Positions 1 through 6,595 of a stretch of 10,018 bases of DNA are shown here, one piece after another. Origin of the DNA: Pavlovales sp. CCMP2436. Its lineage: Eukaryota > Haptophyta > Pavlovophyceae > Pavlovales. Below the pieces are notes generated by a model that worked only from the letters and a program-made list of their open reading frames with translations, did no database searches and was not told where the DNA came from. Every line of letters begins with the position of its first letter. Position 1 is the stretch's first letter. The stretch is from positions 13,120 to 23,137 of the forward strand of contig MU631720.1 in NCBI GenBank assembly GCA_026770615.1. Direction: 5' to 3'. Position numbers and translations under genes: made by a program.

Positions 1-115
1 GCGCGCTCTGACGCGCTAGCTGCCTCGTCGCCGCTGCACTTCATGCAGGCGACTCCTTCGGGCTCGGCGCGCTCTGACGCGCTAGCGGCCTCGTCGCCGC
101 TGCACTTCAGGCAGG
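1..115 (+). repeat. Imperfect tandem repeat, 66-bp period
   Basis: Bases 1-49 recur at 67-115 with two substitutions. The period of 66 bp equals 22 codons, so the duplication keeps the reading frame, and the frame covering it repeats the peptide ARSDALAASSPLHF. It lies upstream of a copia reverse transcriptase, where copia polyproteins carry a variable linker between integrase and RT, so it could be a repeat within that linker. The left copy is cut by the window edge. Confidence 0.75.
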
Positions 116-376
116 GCCACTACTTACTCACCATCGGGCCGACCAACTCCATCCCGGTCAACCTTGACGACCCAGGCTCGGCTGAGGGGGGGGAAGACGA
201 CGTAGCGTCAACTCCAGCTCTCGCTCTGGCAACTACAACTTCGACTCCCGCTCTGGTAAAATTTCGCTCTCCGTCGCGCACCCTGCTCGTGGCCGACATG
301 GTCTCGCTATCGGCGCTCAAGTCGGTTTCCTCAACGAGGTTTTCACCGACCAGCTCTCCCCCTCGGCCTACACTAG
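116..376 (+). other. Unassigned stretch upstream of the copia RT, probably decayed polyprotein linker
   Basis: One + frame is open from at least 43 to 408, but it is not the frame used by the reverse transcriptase from 377 on. The peptide is rich in Ser, Pro, Thr and Ala and shows no recognisable domain. Position and composition fit the low-complexity linker between integrase and RT of a copia polyprotein, with a frame change before the RT. This is inference from position only; no integrase motif lies in the window. Confidence 0.3.
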
Positions 377-1875
377 GCGAGGGTTTATCTTGCGTTCAAC
401 ACCGCTAGCCTCTCGATATTCCAGAAGGAAGGCATTGACTACACAGAAGTGTTTTCACCCACCATCAGGAGCGAGCAAGTCCGGCTACTCCTAGCCATTG
501 GTGCAAAGGTCGACAGCAATCGCCGTCGCGACCTGAGGCACGCGGAGGTCAAGATCTTCTGAAAGGGAGATGTCTCAGACGCTTATCTGACATCTACTCT
601 CGATAAGGGAGACCGACCGCTATTCGCTCTACCTGCAGGGTATGAGGCGAAGATGAGAGCACCGCCTGGGCACATCGTCGTGGCTGAGGCAATCAAAGCT
701 CAGATGGGAATGAAGCAATCGGGCCGCACATGATACCGACACCACCAAGCACGCTTGCTTGAGCGTGGATTCGTGCCCTGTGAGGGCGCGCCGTGCATCT
801 TCATAAAGATCGCACCGTGTGGAGGAGTCATCATCACGTGGAACTTCGTGGATGATCTACTCCTGCTCAACCTGACGGGCAACCCCAAGGCTATCGAGGA
901 GCTCGCGATCTACTCCTGCTCAACCTGACGGGCAACCCCAAGGCTATCGAGGAGCTCGCAGCAGACCTCGCTAAGCACTACACGTTGAAGGTGCAGGACG
1001 AACTCGGGAAGTTCCTGGGTGCGCAGTTCGAGTACACCCCAAAAGGCATGTACATGCACCTTGAGTCCTACCTCAGGGGCATCATCGCCAGATTCGGCAT
1101 GAGCGACTGCAAGCCGGCACGCACGCCGGAGGCTGAGAGGGACAACTCTACTGTCCTGGATGAGCAGCTGCTCAACCGCAAGGACATCAAGACGTACCAG
1201 GAGATCACCGGCGCCATCATGTTTGCCATGACGACGTGCCCTCCTGACCCGGCTCACGCAACAAATTCGCTAGCTAAGCGAATGAGCACACCCAGGGTGT
1301 GTGACATGCTCGAGGCCAAGCGCGTGCTGAGGTACCTCAGGGACACCCAGCGACTAGGCCTCCTATTCCGCTTCGAAGCAGATAGCGAGCACTTCGGCAT
1401 CTCGGCGTTCGCGGACGCTGATTGGGCCAACGACAAGGAGGAGCGACGCTCCACCACAGTGTACATCGTTATGTACAACGGTACACCCATCGCATGGCAC
1501 TCGAGCCTGCAGTCGGTCATCGCACTCTCGACTTGCGAGTCAGAGTACATTGCCCTCGGCGAGTGCTGCCGCGAGCTGGCTTATCTGCGTGAGCTGGCGG
1601 CCTTCCTCCATCAGTCGGAGGATGAGCCTACGCCGGTCAACGAGGATAACCAGGGCACCATTGACCTGGTCAAGAACCCGGTCCACCACAAGAGGTCGAA
1701 GCACATCGACGTCAAGTTCCACTACATCCGAGTGACGCACGAAAAGGGCATGATTAAGGTTTTGAAGGTCCACACCGACCTAAACCGTGCAGACATCATG
1801 ACGAAGGCGACGACAACGACGATCTTCCATCGGCACATCGACGCCATCATGTTCCAAGACGATGCCCTTCCCTAG
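377..1875 (+). pseudogene. Ty1/copia polyprotein fragment: reverse transcriptase and RNase H, disrupted
   Basis: This is the 3' part of a copia pol gene, which copies element RNA to DNA and degrades the RNA strand. The RT starts near 377 and shows the copia signature FQKEGIDYTEVFSP at 419-460, the region GMKQSGRT before a stop, and the active-site box FVDDLLLLN at 845-871. The frame shifts after a 53-bp duplication and continues to the stop at 1873-1875. There the RNase H domain is intact by eye, with DADWA, STCESEYIAL, EDNQG, SKHIDVKFHYIR and ADIMTK in order, including the acidic residues expected for catalysis. TGA stops at 560-562 and 731-733 interrupt the RT; the second replaces a Trp conserved in the family. 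Gag, protease and integrase are not visible. The element should be unable to make its own enzyme. Confidence 0.93.
854..959 (+). repeat. Perfect 53-bp tandem duplication inside the RT active-site region
   Basis: Bases 854-906 are repeated exactly at 907-959. The duplicated block starts inside the FVDD catalytic box and covers the following strand and helix. Because 53 is not a multiple of three, it moves the reading frame from that of the N-terminal RT to that of the C-terminal RT and RNase H. With only one copy the frame would be continuous, which shows the duplication is a secondary lesion. Complete identity suggests it is recent, or an assembly or sequencing artefact. Confidence 0.95.
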
Positions 1876-1948
1876 CAGCTTAGCAGGGTAAAGCGACATC
1901 ACGACGATAGGTCTATGACGCGAGTCTAGACCAATGACATCGTGTGTC

Positions 1949-1957
1949 GCGGGGGAG
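1949..1957 (+). other. Polypurine tract next to the 3' LTR
   Basis: The sequence GCGGGGGAG directly precedes TGTTAG. A G-rich purine run followed at once by TGTT is the normal plus-strand priming site of copia elements. It lies about 75 bp downstream of the polyprotein stop, the expected place. Confidence 0.8.
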
Positions 1958-2994
1958 TGTTAGCATTCGTACGCGTACAGATACGTGGACGGATGTGTGG
2001 GTGCTCGAGGGCATCCACTGATGAGTGCTCGATGGTACTCACAGGGGTTTTTACTGGATAGTTATCCTTTCCCCCATTGCGACGATACACTACCGGTCGG
2101 CGGCATACGTCGGCGGGATTAGGGAATGCCCTTAATCCAACGGTCGAAGAGGACTCGAAGAGTCCAGGAACAGTGTGCTCCGGCAGTACTGGAGTTTTAG
2201 GCCAAAGCGGTCCTTAAACTCCGGTTACGTTTAAGATACTTGTCTCTTGTTGAGACGCTCCATTGTGATCTAGAGATCCTGAGCAAGGCTGACGCACGAG
2301 GTCCACGCTTGGACTAGTGGGTCCAACGGACAACAGTAACTGGCCCGTTGTGACTTCTCCTTACCGAGGAGAGATATCTAATCATTATTATTATGGACCA
2401 ACGATTATTATGATGTGAAAGGCCGCATCATAAAATCTCGGTTGGGGTTAACCACAACGGCGGGCGGACAGTGACAGTCAACCCGAGTCTCCGATGTGTG
2501 ATTCCTGCCCCTCGTGGACAAGAAACACACGATGTGATACGTAGGCTGCCGGAGGATACTTGTCTGTTTATCATGTCGGCAGGTGCGGCATGTGCGCAGG
2601 CGAGCTGCATTTTGAGACGATGAGCGAGATGCAGCAATGGCCGGTCAGCGCGCCAGCCTGAGAATCGTCGATTGTCGTACGTGACCAATCAGCCTTAGTG
2701 GTGGGGATGGTATCCGTGTGCTCTGCTAAGGTCCCTTGCTCCGAGTGTTATCTCAACGCTTGGGACATATATATACGCTTGGGACATATATGGAGACCTG
2801 TCAGGGACGGACGTATTTCTAGATATTTATACGCATGGAGGCCAAAGTCGGCACGTGGGCAGTAGGCGCACGTGCCCGGCAGCTGTGTCGCAAGCGCCAC
2901 GCCAGGGATGCTGATAGCACGCCTCATATTCTGAGCGTGTGGGGCAGCCTACATACTACCCTTAGATGTGCAACTGCAGGGCGCTCGCCTAACA
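1958..2994 (+). repeat. Candidate 3' LTR of the copia element
   Basis: The left border is well supported: TGTTAG starts right after the polypurine tract. The right border is a proposal: CTAACA at 2989-2994 is the exact inverted complement of TGTTAG and was the only match noticed nearby. That would give an LTR of about 1.04 kb, long for copia but within range. A TATA-rich block at 2767-2791 would then sit near the U3/R boundary. The 5' LTR is outside the window, so the end cannot be verified by comparison. No host gene was recognised in this stretch; the short open frames lack any recognisable motif. Confidence 0.5.
2756..2793 (+). repeat. 19-bp tandem repeat with TATA-like cores
   Basis: Two adjacent 19-bp units (2756-2774 and 2775-2793) share their first 17 bases, ACGCTTGGGACATATAT. 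Each ends in an alternating AT run. Inside the candidate LTR these could serve as duplicated core-promoter elements; that role is inferred from base composition and position only. Confidence 0.7.
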
Positions 2995-3030
2995 GTATCA
3001 CCCCTGGTGCAGGCAGCCCTACAGGGGGTC

Positions 3031-3324
3031 GCGGGCAATAAGAAAGGCAATTTTGAGACCGAGGCTCAGTTTCCTATTAGCAAATTAGATACAGACAATA
3101 GAAAAAATTTGCTGCTTAGACTGCTATTGAAGGGCACACAAATTAAGGCTAAGTTTCTTTATACGACATGGTTTCTTATTGCCCGCGATCCCTGTAGGGG
3201 CACTAAGTCACCATCCATTATAGGTCAACTGGTCATACCTGGCCAAATCCTATGCGAATATGATAGCGATGTCACTTTAATTAACTTTGGCACTTTATTA
3301 TTAAGTAACTACGCGGTAAACTAA
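3031..3324 (+). CDS. Unrecognised open frame in an AT-rich island
   Basis: An open frame ends with TAA at 3322-3324. Its start is uncertain: an in-frame ATG lies at 2968, inside the candidate LTR, but the AT-rich coding-like part begins near 3031. The encoded segment of about 97 residues is rich in Leu, Ile, Lys, Asn and Phe, with stretches such as LLLRLLLKGTQIKAKFLY and SIIGQLVIPGQ. I do not recognise a family. Base and codon use differ sharply from everything around it, so it may be organelle-derived, viral or otherwise acquired DNA, or a chance open frame in AT-rich sequence. It directly abuts the proposed LTR end. Confidence 0.3.
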   Translation, partial: AGNKKGNFETEAQFPISKLDTDNRKNLLLRLLLKGTQIKAKFLYTTWFLIARDPCRGTKSPSIIGQLVIPGQILCEYDSDVTLINFGTLLLSNYAVN

Positions 3325-3426
3325 ATTTTAGAGTCAACTTATTGCGCGCTCAGCGAAGACATGTACAAGGCTGTTTATTTATGCGCGCGCTCGCTTGCAG
3401 CTTAATGTTCCCTACTGGCTTCTCCC
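3325..3426. other. Spacer without recognisable gene
   Basis: About 100 bp connect the AT-rich island to the next retroelement. It contains alternating GC runs and a short TATTTAT segment. I see no supported gene or site in it. Confidence 0.4.
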
Positions 3427-3435
3427 TAGTTTAGT
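3427..3435 (+). repeat. Candidate 9-bp target-site duplication, left copy
   Basis: TAGTTTAGT occurs here and again at 4725-4733. The two copies bracket the truncated non-LTR coding remnant and its 3' repeats. The in-frame stop TAG at 3432-3434 lies inside this copy, and the retroelement-like frame begins just after it, as expected if the element starts at 3436. The sequence is short and simple, so chance is possible. Confidence 0.4.
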
Positions 3436-4212
3436 ATACCCCGGTTCGATGCGGACCGAGGAGGCGCTTCTCCGCGCGCGCGGCTACAGTCGACGTCTAT
3501 GTGGAGCTCGACCAGCCTGATGGACAGGCCGCCGTTGGTCACATCGTCGAGATGAAGACGGTCCACTACGGCCTGACGCACTACAACGCGGTCGCGCCGA
3601 CGCACGGCCACGCGGTAGAAAATCGCTCGGGCAAGCTCGACGCTGAGCGCAGGAGGCAGCTCCAGCAGACCGACCGCGAGGTTTTCGGCACGCGAGAGGG
3701 CCAGGTGGGACCGATGGAGCAGCGCCTCAACGGCTTCCCCCCCCGTCATCGGCATAGCGACCGGCGGCTTCGGGGAGCAGTCAAAGAGCCTCGACAACTT
3801 TCTCAAGAACTTCGCTGGCATGGGTGCGGAGACGTGGATGGGCAAGCTCAACGCGCCGACAACGATGCAGGCGCGCAACACGCTTCTCGGGCTCATGCGC
3901 AAGGAGCTCGGAGTGATCGTGGCGCGCGGCCACGCCAGGCTCATCCTTGCCCGCGCGCGCTCGCTGCACACGCAGACTGCGCGCGCGGCCGCCGATGCCC
4001 GGGGTGCACCTTGGTTCCAGCGCACCGGCCGCTCGGCAAACGGGCCCGAGGACGCCCCTGCGCACGCGGACGGCGCGTACCGTGACAACAACTGGCGCAG
4101 CCACAATGCCGACCGGGGCGCACGCCTCGGCCGCGGTGGCCGCGGCGGCCGCGGTGGCCGCGGCGGCCGCGGTGGCCGCGGCGGCCGCGGCGGACAGGGC
4201 ACACGCACCTAA
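3436..4212 (+). pseudogene. C-terminal part of a non-LTR-type retroelement polyprotein, 5'-truncated and frameshifted
   Basis: The region reads as the domain found downstream of RT in some protist retroelements. Landmarks are VDVYVE, HIVEMKTVHYGLTHY, VENRSGKLDAERRRQ, GPMEQRL, GFPP, then VIGIATGGFGEQSKSL and a basic region VARGHARLILARAR. The Asp at 3492-3494 followed by Glu and Lys in VEMK (3549-3557) resembles a PD-(D/E)xK nuclease centre; that is inferred. The first part lies in one frame and the second in another. The switch is at a run of eight C at 3737-3744, where one extra base explains the shift. The protein ends with about seven Gly-Arg-Gly units, an RGG-type RNA-binding tail, and a stop at 4210-4212. 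No upstream RT is present, so it looks like a dead-on-arrival insertion. Family assignment is from pattern memory. Confidence 0.6.
4129..4191 (+). repeat. Seven tandem 9-bp units encoding Gly-Arg-Gly
   Basis: The unit GGCCGCGGY repeats seven times without interruption. The last base goes T, C, T, C, T, C, C, so the original duplication unit was probably 18 bp. It encodes the RGG tail of the retroelement protein. Composition is extreme, and the reverse strand also stays open here, producing spurious Pro- and Arg-rich frames. Confidence 0.9.
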
Positions 4213-4235
4213 ATGGACGTGAGCGTTTTGTGTGT

Positions 4236-4255
4236 GGGGGGGGGAGGAGGGGGGG
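4236..4255 (+). other. G-run tract with possible quadruplex potential
   Basis: Just after the retroelement stop, a run of nine G is followed by A, GG, A and a further run of about seven G. Long closely spaced G runs can form G-quadruplex structures. It lies in what would be the 3' UTR of the element. Structure is inferred from sequence alone. Confidence 0.45.
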
Positions 4256-4274
4256 AGCCTGTGGCAATTGCTAT

Positions 4275-4398
4275 GAGTTCACCACCAACCTCACCTCTAC
4301 CACCACCATCCCTGCTGCCAGGACTAACGTCTGACGTCGACCAAGTCAGTAAGTGAACAACACCTGTTGAACCATGCTGAGCCGCTATATATATAGTT
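4275..4398 (+). repeat. 3' UTR direct repeat, copy A
   Basis: A block of about 124 bp beginning GAGTTCACCACCAACCTCAC recurs at 4604-4729. The copies differ by four substitutions and one TA dinucleotide. It ends in the motif GCCGCTATATATATAGTT. Together with copy B it forms a repeated 3' UTR of the upstream retroelement, or a tandem pair of element tails. Confidence 0.9.
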
Positions 4399-4436
4399 AC
4401 ACCTGTTGAACTATGCTGAGCCGCTATATTTATGAT
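4360..4436 (+). repeat. 39-bp tandem repeat ending in an AT run
   Basis: The unit starting ACACCTGTTGAACCATGCTG at 4360-4398 is followed by a diverged second copy from 4399. A third copy occurs in repeat B at 4689, and a shorter piece, CTGAGCCGCTATATAGTTTA, at 4583-4602. The shared core CTGAGCCGCTATA thus occurs four times between 4376 and 4719. Confidence 0.85.
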
Positions 4437-4603
4437 AGGGATTCAAGCTGGCGTCTGACTGTTGTGAATGTTGTGCTGGTCTGAGCGCTGCGTCGCCCAT
4501 TGCCTGCTGCGTGCCTTAGTCGGCTGCGCTGGCTTGGGCGCCACCGTGTGTGCCGATGGATCTCCGGTAGTGTGCCCGGGCACTGAGCCGCTATATAGTT
4601 TAC

Positions 4604-4729
4604 GAGTTCACCACCAACCTCACCTCCACCACCACCATCCCTGCTGCCAGGACGAACGTCTGACGTTGACCAAGTCAGTGAGTGAACAACACCTGTTGAA
4701 CCATGCTGAGCCGCTATATATATATAGTT
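4604..4729 (+). repeat. 3' UTR direct repeat, copy B
   Basis: This is the second copy of the block at 4275-4398, offset by 329 bp at its left end. It ends in a slightly longer TA run. The sequence between the copies (4437-4603) is GC-richer and unrelated apart from the CTGAGCCGCTATATAG piece next to copy B. Confidence 0.9.
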
Positions 4730-4733
4730 TAGT
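4725..4733 (+). repeat. Candidate 9-bp target-site duplication, right copy
   Basis: TAGTTTAGT matches 3427-3435. It follows the terminal TA run of repeat B, where a non-LTR element with a simple-sequence tail would be expected to end. Confidence 0.4.
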
Positions 4734-5228
4734 GTTGTAGTTAATACACATTCGCTAAGGCTCAGCTCGGAAAGAACCAAATGTGGACACACGGCGATTA
4801 TGCGGCCGCATACTTGTTGATAGGATCGCAAACCCTGTAGCTTGGGAGTCTGGGGACGAGGATGGGAGGCCGTCTAGCCGCTAAGAGTAGGAAACCCTGG
4901 CCGCGCCCAGAGATCTGTCATTTAATTTTAAAAATACATTTAGCCACTTGCACACAGTCTCAGAGTCAGAGCCCGCGCCTCAGCCGGCGCCTGGCCTCAC
5001 GGCTCAGCGACTGCGACTTTTGGCGCAATGGGATTGCTCACAGCCAACGCGGCAAATAGCCATAGCCCAGGCCACCTCGCTGCAGCTCCGGCGAGGCGGC
5101 CCGCCCAATGCGGCCGCATGTGACGAGCCCCGTTTAGCTGCCCATGAACCCACTCGGTCCCGAGCTGTGTTCCTGAGCGCGCGGAGGGTCGCCCGCCACG
5201 CAGCCACTGCAATGAGGCGCGAGCGCGT
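4734..5228. other. Intergenic stretch, no supported gene
   Basis: About 495 bp separate the repeat region from the stop of the minus-strand gene at 5229. Open frames here are Ala-, Arg- and Pro-rich shadows of GC-rich DNA without recognisable motifs. There is a short AT block around 4920-4942 (ATTTAATTTTAAAAATACAT). The part nearest 5228 should hold the 3' UTR of the 5229-5795 gene, but I see no clear polyadenylation signal on the minus strand. Confidence 0.5.
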
Positions 5229-5795
5229 TCAGTACCGCCCGCGTTTTGACCACGCGGGCGGCCAGCCTGGCGGCAGCTGGTCAAACGGCTGCAGCGCGCC
5301 GGTGCTATGGCTGCCCTCCATCCACTCCGCTGCATCGGCCGTCCGCTTGCTCCCCACGAGGGCACCAGGAACGAGGGTGCCGTCGCCCGCGGGTTGTGAG
5401 GGCCAGGCCGGGTGCCGCAAGTCCCCACCTGCGCCGCCCTGCTGCGCCGGGACGCCAAACATGGCTGGCCCGCCCGCTTCGCTGTGCTCCGCCTGGGGCT
5501 GCTCCGCCCCGGCAGAACCCGGCGGCGCGCCGCCTGCCCTGCCGTCGCGATCGGCCGCGCCCTGCGCGTCGCGCTGCAGCTGCGGCAGGAGGAAGTTGAT
5601 CAGGCTCGCCGCGCAGAGGGTGTTGACCTGCTTGTCGGTGCACTCCTTGATCGTGTGCTGCAGCACGGTCTCGAGCGCGGCCCGGTAGCCGGCGTGGTAG
5701 GCGTCGCGCTTCTGCGCCGCGCCGTGCTGGTGCAGGCGCGTGAGGCTCGCCGCCGCGTCGGCGTACAGCATCCAGGCCTTCTCGTCGTCCCCCAT
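5229..5795 (-). CDS. HAPSTR1/C16orf72-like protein (probable)
   Basis: The 188-residue protein starts MGDDEKAWMLYADAAASLTR at an ATG 98 bp from the divergent neighbour. Residues 7-73 are the conserved-looking part: AW, then AAASLTRLHQ, a helix with YHAGYRAALETVL around 33-45, then LINFLLPQL at 65-73. This spacing (W, small-residue helix with LT-L, G-Y-A near a VL, then a FL helix) resembles the N-terminal helical region of HAPSTR1, a nuclear stress-response factor known in animals to partner the HUWE1 ubiquitin ligase. The rest is low-complexity Gly, Ala and Pro with a basic patch GSKRTAD and a basic C-terminus SKRGRY; animal HAPSTR1 also ends with basic residues. No intron is evident. The family call rests on pattern memory; a generic helical protein is the alternative. 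That it is a gene is better supported than its name. Confidence 0.5.
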   Translation of the reverse strand: MGDDEKAWMLYADAAASLTRLHQHGAAQKRDAYHAGYRAALETVLQHTIKECTDKQVNTLCAASLINFLLPQLQRDAQGAADRDGRAGGAPPGSAGAEQPQAEHSEAGGPAMFGVPAQQGGAGGDLRHPAWPSQPAGDGTLVPGALVGSKRTADAAEWMEGSHSTGALQPFDQLPPGWPPAWSKRGRY

Positions 5796-5893
5796 CGAAC
5801 GCCCCCCCCACCGAGAGAGAGCTCCGAGCCGTGTTGCTCGTGGAGCAGCTCGTCGAAAACTTGCTGTTTACCGGAATTTGGATTTGATTTTTG
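5796..5893. promoter_or_regulatory. Shared 98-bp divergent promoter region
   Basis: The start codons of the minus-strand gene at 5795 and the plus-strand gene at 5894 face away from each other across 98 bp. This short interval must contain the 5' UTRs and core promoters of both genes unless they start elsewhere. No TATA box is obvious. It has a C-run with GAGAGAGA near the left side and a T-rich, purine-poor patch just before the right ATG. Co-regulation of the pair is plausible but inferred. Confidence 0.55.
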
Positions 5894-6568
5894 ATGGCCG
5901 GCAGCATGGCCGCGCCGAGCGTGGGCTGGGCGGGCTCCCACGCGGCCCGCGTGGCCGTGGGCAATCTCTGGTGCGTGGGGAGGAACTACCGGAAGCACGC
6001 GGCCGAGCTCGGCAACGCGGTTCCCGAGCAGCCGATGATCTTTCTCAAGGCGTCGAGCTCGCTGCGCCCGCTGGCGGCCGGGCTGCTCGCGCACGCGCAC
6101 GAGGAGTTCCACCACGAGGCGGAGCTCGTGCTGCTCGTCGGGTCGCATGTCCCCCTCGGCGGCCTGCCTCGCGAGCGGCTGCTCGAGTCCGTGCGCGGGG
6201 TTGGCCTTGGCCTCGACCTGACCCGGAGGGGGCTGCAGAACGAGCTCAAGCAGGCCGGGCACCCGTGGCTGATGGCCAAGTCGTTCGCCGGCGCAGCCCC
6301 TGTCTCCGACTTCGTGGCCGACTTCGACCTCGGCGCGATCGAGTTCTCGCTCTCCGTCAACGGTGAGCGGCGGCAGTACGCGCGCGTGTCGGACATGATA
6401 TTCGACGTGCCGACAATTCTCGCGTACCTCGCCTCCTCGCACGAGCTGCTGCCTGGCGATCTCATCTTCACCGGCACGCCCGAGGGAGTCGGCCCGCTAC
6501 GCAAAGGCGACCGGTTTTGCCTCGCGTTCGAGCGCGGCGCTTTGAGCACGTTCGAAGGGCAGCTTTGA
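5894..6568 (+). CDS. FAHD1-type fumarylacetoacetate hydrolase family enzyme
   Basis: The 224-residue protein matches in length and order a single-domain FAH-family enzyme such as FAHD1 or bacterial YcgM. In that group FAHD1 acts as a mitochondrial acylpyruvase and oxaloacetate decarboxylase. Visible landmarks are CVGRNYRKHAAELG (27-40), P-MIFLK (47-52), HHEAEL (73-78) with metal-binding Glu75 and Glu77, LDLTRRGLQ (107-115) with the third metal ligand Asp108, G-PW--AKSF (122-131), SLSVNGE (152-158) and TGTPEGVGPL (193-202). The KSFD motif usual in relatives reads KSFA here (Ala132), and the following Cys is also Ala, so substrate handling could differ. The ATG at 5894 is chosen because it gives full length; ATG at 5906 is an alternative. 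No clear mitochondrial presequence is seen and no intron is needed. Confidence 0.92.
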   Translation: MAGSMAAPSVGWAGSHAARVAVGNLWCVGRNYRKHAAELGNAVPEQPMIFLKASSSLRPLAAGLLAHAHEEFHHEAELVLLVGSHVPLGGLPRERLLESVRGVGLGLDLTRRGLQNELKQAGHPWLMAKSFAGAAPVSDFVADFDLGAIEFSLSVNGERRQYARVSDMIFDVPTILAYLASSHELLPGDLIFTGTPEGVGPLRKGDRFCLAFERGALSTFEGQL

Positions 6569-6580
6569 GGCTGCCGAATC

Positions 6581-6595
6581 TGCGGTCCAACATGT
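6581..6595 (+). repeat. 15-bp direct repeat, left copy (target-site duplication)
   Basis: TGCGGTCCAACATGT here is repeated exactly at 7091-7105. Fifteen identical bases 510 bp apart, flanking a block that ends in a simple repeat, is the hallmark of a target-primed retroposon insertion. Confidence 0.8.

Noticed and set aside
560..733. TGA read as tryptophan (alternative genetic code) in the copia RT
   Set aside because: The second TGA does sit at a conserved Trp, but the first falls where a Leu is usual, and a 53-bp frameshift independently shows decay. TGA also acts as the normal terminator of the FAHD1-like gene.
3441..3452. GGTTCGATGC as a tRNA or Pol III B box
   Set aside because: No A box at proper distance and no cloverleaf could be drawn; the bases are explained as part of the retroelement reading frame.
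3426..4267. Long minus-strand frames rich in Pro, Arg and Ala
   Set aside because: They are shadows of the GC-rich plus-strand retroelement domain and its 9-bp repeat; no family motif is visible in them.
4948..5688. 246-codon plus-strand open frame overlapping the HAPSTR1-like gene
   Set aside because: Composition is Ala, Pro, Arg and Cys-rich without motif and the overlap is antisense to the better-supported 188-residue protein.
5600..6442. 280-codon minus-strand frame antisense to the FAHD1-like gene
   Set aside because: It is the reverse-strand shadow of a well-recognised enzyme; GC-rich codons keep the antisense frame open.
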